Origin: Longicatena sp.
GTDB taxonomy: Bacteria; Bacillota_I; Bacilli_A; Erysipelotrichales; Erysipelotrichaceae
NCBI GenBank assembly: GCA_020025055.1
Contig: JAHHST010000036.1
Span: 1 to 14,842, forward strand
Direction: 5' to 3'
Length of the DNA stretch: 14,842 nt
Shown: one piece after another, positions 1 to 8,762 of the stretch
Layout: every line of letters starts with the position of its first letter
Position numbering within the stretch: position 1 is the first letter of the stretch
The notes under the pieces: generated by a model
Told to the model about the DNA's origin: nothing
The model's input: only the letters and a program-made list of their open reading frames with translations
Database searches by the model: none
Position numbers and translations under genes: made by a program

Positions 1-54
1 ATTTAGACTATATCTTTTTTTTATAGAGAATTTTTAATATAAAGTTTTATTCGA

Positions 55-807
55 CTAGTCATCAATTTCTTTTGACCATTCTATGAAATTACCTGTAATA
101 GCATCCATTTTGAATTCATACTCAATTCCTTTAAATCGTATTGTACCATCGTATACAGGCAAGTCTTTATGAAATTCACTAGAAATATGAATATCTTGCT
201 TTGTTGCCCCAGGAACACGAGATAAAGCAGATTTTTCAGCTTTATTTATGGAAATTTTAAATTGGCTTGATGGAACAGGTTCTGTTTTTATTGTATGTTT
301 AAGAATAGCTCCATCTTTACAAGAAATATCATAATCATATTCATTATTTTTTAAATAAAATTCAATGGAGTAAACATGAACTCCATTTTCTACAGCTTTT
401 TCACATTCAAACAATTGAACGTCTTCAGGGGAAGCTTTTGCATGTTTAAATGCAATTTGTTTTGCCTCTTCTTCAGTTATAGTGGCATGTTTACTTAATG
501 AGTTTGAATACGATGTGGTATTTAGATTAGATTCTTTTGATTGAACGATATTTCCAGAATCTTTACTTATTTTATAGGAATATTCTTTCTCTTTTGTATG
601 AAATTGAATATCATATACTTTTTCATTTTTTTCTACATCATCATGGATTGTTATATCCGTCATTTGACTTTCTGTAACTTTAGAATCATTTAATGCAATT
701 TCTTTTGCTTGGTCTTTACTAATTTTTGTAGAACAAGAAGTTAAGATAAATGTTCCTAAAACAATGCATCCTAAAACTCCTATAATTATGTAATATATTT
801 TTTTCAT
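55..807 (-). CDS. Triple PepSY-domain lipoprotein
   Basis: A 250-residue predicted lipoprotein. The first residues are MKK followed by a hydrophobic stretch and the lipobox LTSC, with the lipidated Cys at residue 25, so the mature protein should be anchored on the outer face of the membrane. The rest is three consecutive PepSY-like repeats (about residues 29-91, 109-172 and 184-247). Each begins with an I-S/T-x-x-x-A-K-x-x-A helix and ends with a Y/F-x-x-x-I/M-D/S-x-x-(S/T)-G or D-G strand pair. PepSY domains occur as inhibitory modules on peptidase propeptides and on many stand-alone envelope proteins; no enzyme domain is present here, so the role is unknown, perhaps regulating a cell-surface protease. 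The ATG at 807 is preferred because GGAGG (820-816) lies 8 bases upstream. A TTG five codons earlier overlaps that ribosome binding site and is rejected. No terminator is visible downstream (bases 1-54). Confident of family, not of function. Confidence 0.85.
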   Translation of the reverse strand: MKKIYYIIIGVLGCIVLGTFILTSCSTKISKDQAKEIALNDSKVTESQMTDITIHDDVEKNEKVYDIQFHTKEKEYSYKISKDSGNIVQSKESNLNTTSYSNSLSKHATITEEEAKQIAFKHAKASPEDVQLFECEKAVENGVHVYSIEFYLKNNEYDYDISCKDGAILKHTIKTEPVPSSQFKISINKAEKSALSRVPGATKQDIHISSEFHKDLPVYDGTIRFKGIEYEFKMDAITGNFIEWSKEIDD

Positions 808-921
808 AATAAATTCCTCCAATTGATTATCTTCATAATTCCTATAATATTCATATAAAACATGTTTGATGGGATACGTCTTTGTATATAGGATGTGTTG
901 AAGAATAATTTTTATGATATT

Positions 922-951
922 ATTTTACCACAATTTAAATTCAGATAACAA
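922..951 (-). promoter_or_regulatory. Candidate promoter of PepSY lipoprotein gene
   Basis: On the minus strand, TTGTTA (951-946) is followed after 18 bases by TAAAAT (927-922). The -10 is preceded by TGG, an extended -10 element. A start near 915 would give a leader of about 108 bases. The -35 is imperfect, so this is tentative. Confidence 0.4.
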
Positions 952-979
952 ATTAAAAAATATATCAAAATTACATAAA

Positions 980-994
980 ATGTAAGCGGAAACA
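980..994 (+). promoter_or_regulatory. Candidate cre site (CcpA operator)
   Basis: The 15 bases ATGTAAGCGGAAACA fit the degenerate cre consensus WTGNAANCGNWNNCW at every position. The site directly abuts the -35 hexamer of the next gene, centred about 43 bases before the expected transcription start. CcpA bound here could repress or activate; the sequence does not say which. CcpA itself is not encoded in this window. Confidence 0.45.
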
Positions 995-1023
995 TTGATG
1001 TTATATAAACTTGATAGTATAAT
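995..1023 (+). promoter_or_regulatory. Sigma-A promoter of kinase-like gene
   Basis: TTGATG (995-1000), a 17-base spacer, then a perfect TATAAT (1018-1023). The expected start is near 1030, leaving a leader of about 23 bases that holds the ribosome binding site AGGAGGT (1039-1045). Confidence 0.75.
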
Positions 1024-1052
1024 AATTATAACAAAGTTAGGAGGTCAGCCTT

Positions 1053-1667
1053 ATGAAAAAGACCATAATTACAATTAGTAGAGAATTTGGAAGTGGAGGA
1101 CGAGAAATTGGAAAAAAATTAGCTGAACAGTTAAATATACCATTCTATGACAAACAATTAATTGAAATAGCTGCGAAAGAAAGTGGATTTGATAAAGAGT
1201 TATTTGAAGAGGAGGATGCTAGAACAAGCAAAGGTTTTCATTTATTTGGAGCATTGGGATATTCTTTAGGTGGCCCATTATCAACAATTACTGAGTTATC
1301 ATTGAATGATCGTTTATTTTTGGTTCAATCACAAGTTATTGAACAAGTTGCAAAAGAAGGACCATGTGTTATTGTAGGACGATGTGCAGACTATGTTTTA
1401 AAAGATTATGATAATGTATTAAATGTATTTATTTATGGAAACATGGAGGATAAAGTAACACGTGCAGTAAAATCATATGAAGTAGATGAAAGAGATGTAG
1501 AAAGTTCTGTACGTAAAATTGATAAACATCGTGCAAATTATTATGAATATTACACAGATCGAAAATGGGGTAGAGTAGAAAACTATGACTTATCTTTAAA
1601 TTCTAGTACATTTGGTATTGAAGGATGTGTAGAAATCATAAAAACATTGGTAGAAAAAGAATCATAA
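1053..1667 (+). CDS. Cytidylate-kinase-like family protein
   Basis: A 204-residue soluble protein of the cytidylate-kinase-like P-loop family (the Cytidylate_kin2 type). The N terminus has the family's modified nucleotide-binding loop, SREFGSGGREIGKK at residues 9-22, after a beta strand of alternating I and T. Further family signatures are VIVGRCADY near residue 106, and near the C terminus DKHRANYYEYYTDRKWG followed by YDLSLNSS. Members of this family are predicted to phosphorylate a nucleoside monophosphate or related small molecule, but their substrates are mostly unproven, and the protein is distinct from the housekeeping Cmk, so no symbol is given. The start is firm: AGGAGGT sits 7 bases before the ATG. 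It has its own promoter and a terminator shared with convergent addA, so it is probably monocistronic. Family call strong, substrate unknown. Confidence 0.85.
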   Translation: MKKTIITISREFGSGGREIGKKLAEQLNIPFYDKQLIEIAAKESGFDKELFEEEDARTSKGFHLFGALGYSLGGPLSTITELSLNDRLFLVQSQVIEQVAKEGPCVIVGRCADYVLKDYDNVLNVFIYGNMEDKVTRAVKSYEVDERDVESSVRKIDKHRANYYEYYTDRKWGRVENYDLSLNSSTFGIEGCVEIIKTLVEKES

Positions 1668-1669
1668 TA

Positions 1670-1696
1670 AAAATCCAGATGAAAATCTGGATTTTT
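1670..1696. terminator. Bidirectional terminator, kinase-like gene / addA
   Basis: An 11-bp perfect stem (AAAATCCAGAT at 1670-1680 with its complement at 1685-1695) closes a GAAA tetraloop and is followed by T residues on the plus strand. Read on the minus strand it is again a stem followed by U-rich sequence. It lies between the two converging genes and touches the addA stop codon, so it can end both transcripts. Confidence 0.85.
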
Positions 1697-4600
1697 ATAA
1701 TATGATCATTTCTGATAAATGGAATGAATAGATGTAGCATGTAATTTTATGATTTGGATAAAGAATGCTCATTGCTTTATGGTAATGACATAATTGATCA
1801 CGATATCGTTGAATCAAATCGTTTGGATCATCGAGAGCATCGGTTTTAAAATCAATGATTGTAATTGTATTTTCACTAATAGATACAAAGTCCATAAAAC
1901 CATGTAGAATCTCATCTTTATTTTGTACAACGTATGGAAGCTCATGATAACATGTATGTTGTAAAGCTTCTTGAAATAAAGGATTCGAATGTAAGTTTTT
2001 TAGTTTTTGAATATCATATTTAGAAATTGGGAACTGTAATGAATTCGCAACTTTTTTTATGTTTTCATCATCCCATTGGTTAAAATTTAAGGATTCTATC
2101 ATTTTATGCATATAGGTACCATATTGAGAACCCTTGGTATATTGTAGTTGGAATGTAATTTCGTTTGTTTTATGTTGTGTAGCACTAGTGAATTGTAAGC
2201 TTTTGCTAGGTAACTGATAAATTAGTTTTTCATGACTTTGTGCAGTGGTAACTGGAACAGGGGTAGAGTTCCAAAATTGATGTACTTCTTTTATCGTAAA
2301 GAGTTCATTTGGTTTCTCTATAAAGTATTGTAAAACCCAAGAAGTATAACCTTTACGTTCATAGATTGAAGAAGTGGTTAATGGTTTTTTATATTCATCC
2401 ATAGATTTGATACAGTCAACGATATGCATTTGTTGTTGTGCTCTTGTAGTTGCAACATATAGAATACGCATTTCCTCTTCTAAGTTTTCTTTATTTATTT
2501 TATGTTCCATTGCGATTCGATAAAGGGTTGTACGCATAAAGCGTTCTGGTAACTCCATTTTTTTAATTGCAATACCCAATTCATTATCCAAAATACCGAA
2601 ATCATTAAATTCAATTGGTTTGATTGAGTCAGTAGACCACAAGAATACAACTGGAAATTGTAACCCTTTGGATTGGTGAATACTCATAACTCTTACAACA
2701 TCTGCTTCGCTACCAATAGGGATTGCTTCTGCAGTTTGAGCGTCTTTAATTTGATCGATGGATGTTAAAAATGCATGAATACCTGTTGCATGTTGTTGCT
2801 CAAATTGAACGGCTTTATCAAATAATAAATCAAGATTTGTTTTCTCTTGTATAGTTGTATGACTAGCATAGAAGTCATTTTGATTAAATAAGTTATTTAA
2901 AGTTTCTGTTAAACTACAATTATTACAAGTATTTCTTAGGGCTTCAAATGCAATTGAAGCTTCTGTAGGAAATTTTTGTAAATAACCATAGTAAGATAAT
3001 TCATAAACGTCTTGATTCGTTTTCTCTGCTTCTTCTATACGATAAGCTCGTTTTTGCAATTTAATGTTTGCCATTTCTTGGATTTTACACATAAATAATG
3101 GTGCAGTCATAGTAGCGATATATGCAATATCATCATGAGGATTCACAATTGCTTTTAGAGTACTAATCATTAATTGAACAGAAGTAGATTGATAAAAACC
3201 TGTTTTTACATCGATGAAGTATGGAATATTAAGCTCATCGAAAATCTTTTTCATATTTTCTTTTCGACTATTACTTCTTGTTAATACAACAAAATCTTTC
3301 CATTTTCGATTTTCTTTCTCTTTTATTTCTAATATTTGATTTGCGATATAACTAGCTTTTATATCATTCATAGAAATTCTTAAATCTTGTTCTTGTTTAA
3401 TTTGATTGTGGAAAATGGCATGGAAACAAATTGGAACATTATCTTCTTTTTGTGCATCCACTCCAACTTCAACATTATCTTCATCTGCATAGCTGCATGA
3501 AAATCCATCTAAGTTCATCAGATGCTCAAATAGTAAGTTATTAAAATCAACAACCATTTTTTTAGAACGATAGTTATTTGATAAATAAATAACTTCGTCA
3601 TATTTTCCTTTGTTTTCAATAATTCCTCGCATTAGTTGAGGTTTTGCATGACGAAATTTATAAATAGATTGTTTAATATCTCCTACACGGAAAACATTAT
3701 TTTTACGACAAATTAATTGAACTAAAGTATTTTGTATTTCGTTGCTATCCTGGAATTCATCAACCATGATTTCTTTAAATTGTTGTCTGTATAAATCAGC
3801 AACTTGTCCATCATTGCATTGTAAGATTTCTAATGCAAAATGTTCCATGTCATCAAAATCAATTACTTTTTCCATCTCTTTTAATTTTGCATAATGGTTT
3901 CGGTAATCTTTGACTAATTGAACAATAATCTTGATATATGGATATAAGGAATTTATATCACTTAATAATCGGTGTTTACTAAAAAGTATTTTTAACAAAG
4001 AGTCTTCAAGATCTTGGATTTGTTTACGTAATTTTGCGTATTCTGTATCTTCTTTATCTGGCGAAGTAGGAATAATACAGTGCGCAATTGATTGTAGATC
4101 TAAACAGAACATGTCGTAATTATAAGCAGATAAATCATTTTCTAATTTTTTTAAATATTCCACTTTTTTACGAACAATATCAGCTTTTTTTACTTCTGAG
4201 TCATAACGATACACATATAAATGGTTAAGACTTAGAATATATTCTTTATATTGGGTAAAGCAGACACTTAAATATTCGAAAAAATATTGTAAAATTTCTT
4301 GGGGAATATCATCAAAGCTTTCTTTATTTGTATATAAATCTAGTAAATAATTTAACCATGTTTCTGGATCTGGTTGACTATTCGCAAGAGTTGCAAGGTT
4401 TGTGATTAAGGTACGTAATGTCTCATCACTTTCATTTCTAGTGGAAAACATCATACATAATTCAGCAAATGTGGGATTGTTTTGTTTGTGTTGTATCTGA
4501 AAAGCATATTCAAGTGCTTTTTCTTGAAAGAGTACCATTGTTCCATTATCCATAATATGAGAAATGCGTTCTGCATCTAAACCTATAATGTAGTAGTAAT

Positions 4601-4937
4601 CTTGTAAAATGGATAAACAGAAAGAGTGAATTGTTGAGATATGAGCCGTTTGGATATTTGTTAACTGTTTGGAAATGTAAGCTTGTTCCTCGCTACTTTT
4701 TGCTTGTTGAAGAGCTTGTTGTAGAGAAGCGGCAAGTCTTTTTTTCATTTCATTTGCTGCAGCTTCGGTAAATGTCATCGCAAGAATCGCATCAATTGGA
4801 ACAAGGTCTTTCACTACTAGGTCCATTAATCTTTCAATCAGAACAGTTGTTTTTCCACTACCGGCAGAAGCGGATACCATAATATTTTTTTCTTTGGTTT
4901 GAATAGCTTTTAATTGTTGTTTATTAAATTTAGGCAT
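1695..4937 (-). CDS. addA: AddA, helicase-nuclease subunit of AddAB
   Basis: A UvrD-like superfamily 1 3'-5' helicase fused to a RecB-type nuclease, the motor and nuclease subunit of the AddAB complex that resects double-strand breaks and loads RecA. Length is 1080 residues from the chosen start; Bacillus AddA is about 1230, so this is compact. Visible motifs: Walker A ASAGSGKT (23-30), motif II VDEFQDSN (392-399), motif III GDIKQSIY (419-426), NYRS (455-458), SIHQSKGLQ (752-760) and LYVATTRA (826-833). The C-terminal nuclease keeps His944 (YMHK), Asp1016 (GFMDF), Asp1029 and Lys1031 (IIDFK), and Gln1048/Tyr1052. The start at 4937 is chosen because GGAGG (4950-4946) is 8 bases upstream; it overlaps the addB stop in ATGCCTAA, implying translational coupling. 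A TTG 14 codons earlier has no ribosome binding site. All catalytic residues appear intact. Confidence 0.96.
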   Translation of the reverse strand: MPKFNKQQLKAIQTKEKNIMVSASAGSGKTTVLIERLMDLVVKDLVPIDAILAMTFTEAAANEMKKRLAASLQQALQQAKSSEEQAYISKQLTNIQTAHISTIHSFCLSILQDYYYIIGLDAERISHIMDNGTMVLFQEKALEYAFQIQHKQNNPTFAELCMMFSTRNESDETLRTLITNLATLANSQPDPETWLNYLLDLYTNKESFDDIPQEILQYFFEYLSVCFTQYKEYILSLNHLYVYRYDSEVKKADIVRKKVEYLKKLENDLSAYNYDMFCLDLQSIAHCIIPTSPDKEDTEYAKLRKQIQDLEDSLLKILFSKHRLLSDINSLYPYIKIIVQLVKDYRNHYAKLKEMEKVIDFDDMEHFALEILQCNDGQVADLYRQQFKEIMVDEFQDSNEIQNTLVQLICRKNNVFRVGDIKQSIYKFRHAKPQLMRGIIENKGKYDEVIYLSNNYRSKKMVVDFNNLLFEHLMNLDGFSCSYADEDNVEVGVDAQKEDNVPICFHAIFHNQIKQEQDLRISMNDIKASYIANQILEIKEKENRKWKDFVVLTRSNSRKENMKKIFDELNIPYFIDVKTGFYQSTSVQLMISTLKAIVNPHDDIAYIATMTAPLFMCKIQEMANIKLQKRAYRIEEAEKTNQDVYELSYYGYLQKFPTEASIAFEALRNTCNNCSLTETLNNLFNQNDFYASHTTIQEKTNLDLLFDKAVQFEQQHATGIHAFLTSIDQIKDAQTAEAIPIGSEADVVRVMSIHQSKGLQFPVVFLWSTDSIKPIEFNDFGILDNELGIAIKKMELPERFMRTTLYRIAMEHKINKENLEEEMRILYVATTRAQQQMHIVDCIKSMDEYKKPLTTSSIYERKGYTSWVLQYFIEKPNELFTIKEVHQFWNSTPVPVTTAQSHEKLIYQLPSKSLQFTSATQHKTNEITFQLQYTKGSQYGTYMHKMIESLNFNQWDDENIKKVANSLQFPISKYDIQKLKNLHSNPLFQEALQHTCYHELPYVVQNKDEILHGFMDFVSISENTITIIDFKTDALDDPNDLIQRYRDQLCHYHKAMSILYPNHKITCYIYSFHLSEMIIL

Positions 4938-7602
4938 CTTCATTTCCTCCATTCCAATAGATTGCATCATCTTTTTCAATTAAAGGTTTTCGTTCAAAAG
5001 GTAATCCATGAAATTTACAAATTTCATGATATGCACAATAGTCACAAGCATGTTCGCTAGGTTCGATAGAAATATCCCCATTTAAAATACGATTTCCTAT
5101 GATTTTATAAATTTTATTAAAGTAAGTTTCAAGAGTATCTAAATTATATAATTTGCTTGAAACAATTTCTTCATCTTTATTACAACGAATGCCAGTAATA
5201 TGAGTCCCTTCATCATCAATCAAAGATAAATTTTTGGACATTGACCATCCATTTAATCGATGTGTATTTTGTAGAGAGGCAAGTAATTCTACTTTTCCTA
5301 TCTCTGTATATGTGATTGGCTTACGACGAGAGATTTTACCTGCAGAATGAGTAATATTTTCGTTCTTTAAAGAGATGTAATAAGCACCTAAAATTTCTTT
5401 ATTTTCTAAATGTTTTGTTACAATTGAATATGTTATTAATTGTAATTGCAGAGCAGCTAATACATTGGTTTCAGATAATGTTTTAGCACTACTTTTGTAG
5501 TCTAAAATACATAAAATATCTTGATATTTGTCAATACGATCAATAAAGCCATGTAAAGAGAAAGAAACTTCTCCATTGATTGGAAAATTATAATGGAATT
5601 CTTTTTCTTGTAGGAATGGTTTTAATTGAGAATGCTCTTCAAATTCATGTAGACGCGATAAGGTTTGTAACAAACTTTCTCTAATTCGTGTTCGCATTGT
5701 TTGAAGACGTGCTTGCATATCTGGAAATACTTCTTGTAATGCTAGAATTTCGGAATAAATTAATTCATTGATTTTTGTAATGGGAGCTTGTGTATATTGC
5801 TTACCATAAGAAGAAGTAAGGGTTTCTAATAAATAATGCGATAGTGTTCCCATATAAGAATCAGAAAAACCAAGCTTCATTGGTTCTTTTAAACCAAGTC
5901 CATAACGTAGAAAATAAGAGAAAGGACAACGTATATAACGTTCTAAGGATGAAATAGAACCTTTGATCGTATGATTTTTAACAAATAGTTCTGTTGCAAC
6001 TGCACTAGATAAATAAGGCTTTTGGATGTTTGCTTCATATGATTCTTGTAACGGATAAACAATTGAAGGATGATCAAAAAGTTGTTCAATTTCGAGTGCA
6101 GGTTCTAGTGATTTTCCCTCATAAGTTCCTACAGGATAAGAAATATATAGATGTTGGCATCGGAATAGATATTGTTGTAGTTGTTGTAGGTGTTTTTGAT
6201 AGCGTTCTTCCATACTTGGATAAGGAATGGATTGATAGTAGGTTTCATTGAAAATACCAGATTTTATTGGAAAAGCAGGGTAATTATTTTGCGTTGCTCC
6301 TAAAATAAAATGATGTTTTTTCGTTAGTTGCCCTTGAGATAGTGTAGAAATTGAAACACCTTGAATAGAGGAGAGTGCAGAAGAAATATGAAAATTACCT
6401 AAAATGATTAGGAAGAATTCTATATCTTCATTTGTTTGTATAAAAGGAAGTGTTTCTTGAAGCAAGGTTTGTACTTGAACTAAAACACTCTGTTCTTGGT
6501 AATTATTTTTTACACTATCAAATACATATTGTAGAACATCTAGGAATAAGGTTTCAAAAGAATCGGGATGAACAATTGGATGAAGAAGAGGGGCAATTTG
6601 TAGTCGTGCTTGTTCAGACTCTTGTTCTAAATCCATTAATTTTTTCAAATCAACCTCATCTAAAATATGAGATGTATGTTTGATTTCATGTAAATGATGG
6701 AATGGTTGAAAAATATCCTTTTGATAAATTTGGAGGTATTTTTGTAACGATGTTAAATAATCAACATGAAAAATACCACAATCCAAACATGGTAATAAAT
6801 GGTCATAATCTGGAAATAAATAATAAGATAATAATATATGTAATCGTTGTAATGATATACTAGATTTATTACTGTATGTTAAATCACAAAATGGAATTTG
6901 ATAACGTTGAAAAATCTGTTTAATAATAGGAGTATAGGTTGTATCGGCAATGGTAATCGCAACCTCTTGTGCATCTAATTGATGTTGAATAATATATTGT
7001 GCACAGCCTTCAATTTCTTGGCGTTTATTCAATGCATGATAGAAGGAAGAAGAAATGTTTTCCATGGTGTCATCTAACATATGTGCTCCATTAGAAAGTA
7101 AAAGATCCACCCATTTTTTTTCTTCACATGAAAATAGGCTAGGGTAAATATAAATATGAGATGCTGATTTATGTTGTAAAAGGACTTCATTGGAATGAAG
7201 GATATTTCCTGATGTAGTAATAGGATACAGGGAAAGAATAATAGTTTTTAATTCTTTATTAGATGGTGTATCTTCTTGTAAAGATTGTGGAGAAATATTC
7301 CAAATTTTTAAATCTTGGATAAATTGATAACATTGTTTTAGAAAAGCTGGTGTTAAGGCAGCTTCTTTATAAATAGCTAAGTTTGTAGATAGTTCTTTTA
7401 TTTTATTGCGGTAGGCAAATAAAATAGCTTCGGAAGATGGAAGTTGAACTAAAGATTGTGATTGTATATAACTAGTAATGGAATAAAAACGTATACCTAT
7501 TTTTCCATTTGATTGAGATAATAATGTTTGATTCAAAAAAGAATGCATATGGGTAGGTGCAAGTATGATTGAATGTATTGGTAAATCTGATAAATTTAGC
7601 AT
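4930..7602 (-). CDS. addB: AddB, nuclease subunit of AddAB
   Basis: The RecC/AddB-like partner of AddA, 890 residues. Its C-terminal RecB-type nuclease domain has His589 (LSHYLLE), Asp688 (GFIDRID), Asp701 and Lys703 (LDYKSS), and Gln721/Tyr725. Four cysteines, Cys559 in RCPF and Cys853, Cys856 and Cys862 in a C-x2-C-x5-C pattern, match the iron-sulphur cluster ligands known for Bacillus AddB, which hold the nuclease domain together. Bacillus AddB is about 1166 residues; here the protein is shorter and the N terminus has no recognisable P-loop (LAPTHMHSFLNQTLL where GxxGxGK would be expected). The ATG at 7602 follows AGGAGG with a 7-base gap. It is first in an addB-addA operon, the usual order, and divergent from galE. 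Confidence 0.94.
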   Translation of the reverse strand: MLNLSDLPIHSIILAPTHMHSFLNQTLLSQSNGKIGIRFYSITSYIQSQSLVQLPSSEAILFAYRNKIKELSTNLAIYKEAALTPAFLKQCYQFIQDLKIWNISPQSLQEDTPSNKELKTIILSLYPITTSGNILHSNEVLLQHKSASHIYIYPSLFSCEEKKWVDLLLSNGAHMLDDTMENISSSFYHALNKRQEIEGCAQYIIQHQLDAQEVAITIADTTYTPIIKQIFQRYQIPFCDLTYSNKSSISLQRLHILLSYYLFPDYDHLLPCLDCGIFHVDYLTSLQKYLQIYQKDIFQPFHHLHEIKHTSHILDEVDLKKLMDLEQESEQARLQIAPLLHPIVHPDSFETLFLDVLQYVFDSVKNNYQEQSVLVQVQTLLQETLPFIQTNEDIEFFLIILGNFHISSALSSIQGVSISTLSQGQLTKKHHFILGATQNNYPAFPIKSGIFNETYYQSIPYPSMEERYQKHLQQLQQYLFRCQHLYISYPVGTYEGKSLEPALEIEQLFDHPSIVYPLQESYEANIQKPYLSSAVATELFVKNHTIKGSISSLERYIRCPFSYFLRYGLGLKEPMKLGFSDSYMGTLSHYLLETLTSSYGKQYTQAPITKINELIYSEILALQEVFPDMQARLQTMRTRIRESLLQTLSRLHEFEEHSQLKPFLQEKEFHYNFPINGEVSFSLHGFIDRIDKYQDILCILDYKSSAKTLSETNVLAALQLQLITYSIVTKHLENKEILGAYYISLKNENITHSAGKISRRKPITYTEIGKVELLASLQNTHRLNGWSMSKNLSLIDDEGTHITGIRCNKDEEIVSSKLYNLDTLETYFNKIYKIIGNRILNGDISIEPSEHACDYCAYHEICKFHGLPFERKPLIEKDDAIYWNGGNEDA

Positions 7603-7630
7603 GGGAAAACCTCCTGTATTTGTGATATTA

Positions 7631-7660
7631 ATTATATAATTTTATGTTTGTAAATGAAAA
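7631..7660 (-). promoter_or_regulatory. Candidate addBA promoter
   Basis: On the minus strand, TTTTCA (7660-7655), an 18-base spacer, then a perfect TATAAT (7636-7631), with the ribosome binding site of addB just downstream. The -35 is weak. An overlapping TTTACA with a poorer -10 is an alternative. Confidence 0.4.
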
Positions 7661-7683
7661 TAGAATGAAGAATTTTTTATTTA

Positions 7684-7712
7684 TATACACGAAAAAAGAA
7701 GTATGGTATAAT
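7684..7712 (+). promoter_or_regulatory. galE promoter with extended -10
   Basis: TATACA (7684-7689), a 17-base spacer, and TGGTATAAT, in which TATAAT (7707-7712) is a perfect -10 and TGG makes it an extended element. A start near 7719 gives a leader of about 35 bases with AGGAGG at 7741-7746. Confidence 0.65.
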
Positions 7713-7753
7713 AAAATATGATTGTTGATTTGTATTACTGAGGAGGAAAGAAA

Positions 7754-8758
7754 ATGAAAATTCTTGTGACAGGAGGAACAGGATTTATTGGTAGTCATAC
7801 TTGTGTAGAATTATTAGATGCAGGTTTTGAAGTAGTGATTATTGATAATCTTTATAATTCTAAGGAAGATGTAGTTGATAAAATTGAGACAATTACAGGA
7901 AAAAAAGTAACTTTTTATAAGGCAGATTGCTGTGATGAAGAAGCGTTAGAACGAATTTTTAATGAGAATTCTATTGATGCAGCAATCCATTTTGCAGGAT
8001 ATAAAGCAGTGGGAGAATCTGTCGCAAAACCAATTAAATATTATGAAAATAATTTAATGAGTACATTGGCTTTATGTAAGGTTATGGGAAAACATAATTG
8101 TAAACGATTAGTATTTTCAAGTAGTGCAACAGTTTATGGAAATCCAGCAAGTGTTCCTATTTTTGAAGACTTTCCATTAGGTCCTACAACAAATCCATAT
8201 GGAACAACAAAATTAATGATTGAAAATATTTTAAGAGATTTACTTATTTCTGATGATACATGGAGTATTGCATTATTACGCTACTTTAATCCAATTGGAG
8301 CACATAAGAGTGGATTGATTGGGGAAAGTCCAAATGATATTCCAAATAATCTTATGCCTTATATTGTAAAAGTTGCGAATAAAGAATTACCGTATTTGCA
8401 TGTGTTTGGAGACGATTATGATACTCCAGATGGTACAGGGGTACGTGATTATATTCATGTTGTTGATTTAGCAAAAGGACATGTAAATGCAGTACAAAAA
8501 GTATTAAGCAGTACAGGAATTGATGCGTATAATTTAGGAACAGGAAATGGGTATAGTGTATTAGATGTTGTAAAAACATTCGCAAGAGTAAATAATATTG
8601 AAGTCCCTTATCAAATTGATCCTCGTCGTCCAGGAGATATTGCTCAATGTTATGCAAGTACAGAAAAGGCGTTCCATGAATTAGGATGGAAAGCTGAAAA
8701 AGGCTTAGAAGAAATGTGTAAAGATGCTTGGCATTTTTTAGAAACAACAAAAAAATAA
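7754..8758 (+). CDS. galE: UDP-glucose 4-epimerase GalE
   Basis: A 334-residue extended short-chain dehydrogenase that interconverts UDP-glucose and UDP-galactose with tightly bound NAD, in the cytosol. It supplies galactosyl donors for envelope polysaccharides and closes the Leloir pathway. The N-terminal Rossmann fingerprint is GGTGFIGSH with Gly7, Gly10 and Gly13. The catalytic set is Ser124 (SSSATVYG), Tyr149 and Lys153 (NPYGTTK), the same numbers as in E. coli GalE. The C-terminal family block RRPGDIAQCYAS is present, with Cys299 at the position of E. coli Tyr299. Full length for the family. AGGAGG lies 7 bases before the ATG. No galK or galT is adjacent, which favours an envelope-precursor role over galactose catabolism, though that is inference. 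It is followed by a hairpin that separates it from comFA. Confidence 0.96.
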   Translation: MKILVTGGTGFIGSHTCVELLDAGFEVVIIDNLYNSKEDVVDKIETITGKKVTFYKADCCDEEALERIFNENSIDAAIHFAGYKAVGESVAKPIKYYENNLMSTLALCKVMGKHNCKRLVFSSSATVYGNPASVPIFEDFPLGPTTNPYGTTKLMIENILRDLLISDDTWSIALLRYFNPIGAHKSGLIGESPNDIPNNLMPYIVKVANKELPYLHVFGDDYDTPDGTGVRDYIHVVDLAKGHVNAVQKVLSSTGIDAYNLGTGNGYSVLDVVKTFARVNNIEVPYQIDPRRPGDIAQCYASTEKAFHELGWKAEKGLEEMCKDAWHFLETTKK

Positions 8759-8762
8759 AACG

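Noticed and set aside
1..54. Terminator downstream of the PepSY lipoprotein gene
   Set aside because: AT-rich sequence without an inverted repeat; no supportable hairpin on the minus strand.
4938..4979. addA starting at TTG 4979 inside addB
   Set aside because: No ribosome binding site; GGAGG is placed correctly for the ATG at 4937.
8352..8750. A 132-codon open frame antisense to galE
   Set aside because: Low-complexity Leu/His/Tyr-rich translation typical of the reverse complement of an AT-rich gene; no ribosome binding site; galE is certain on the other strand.
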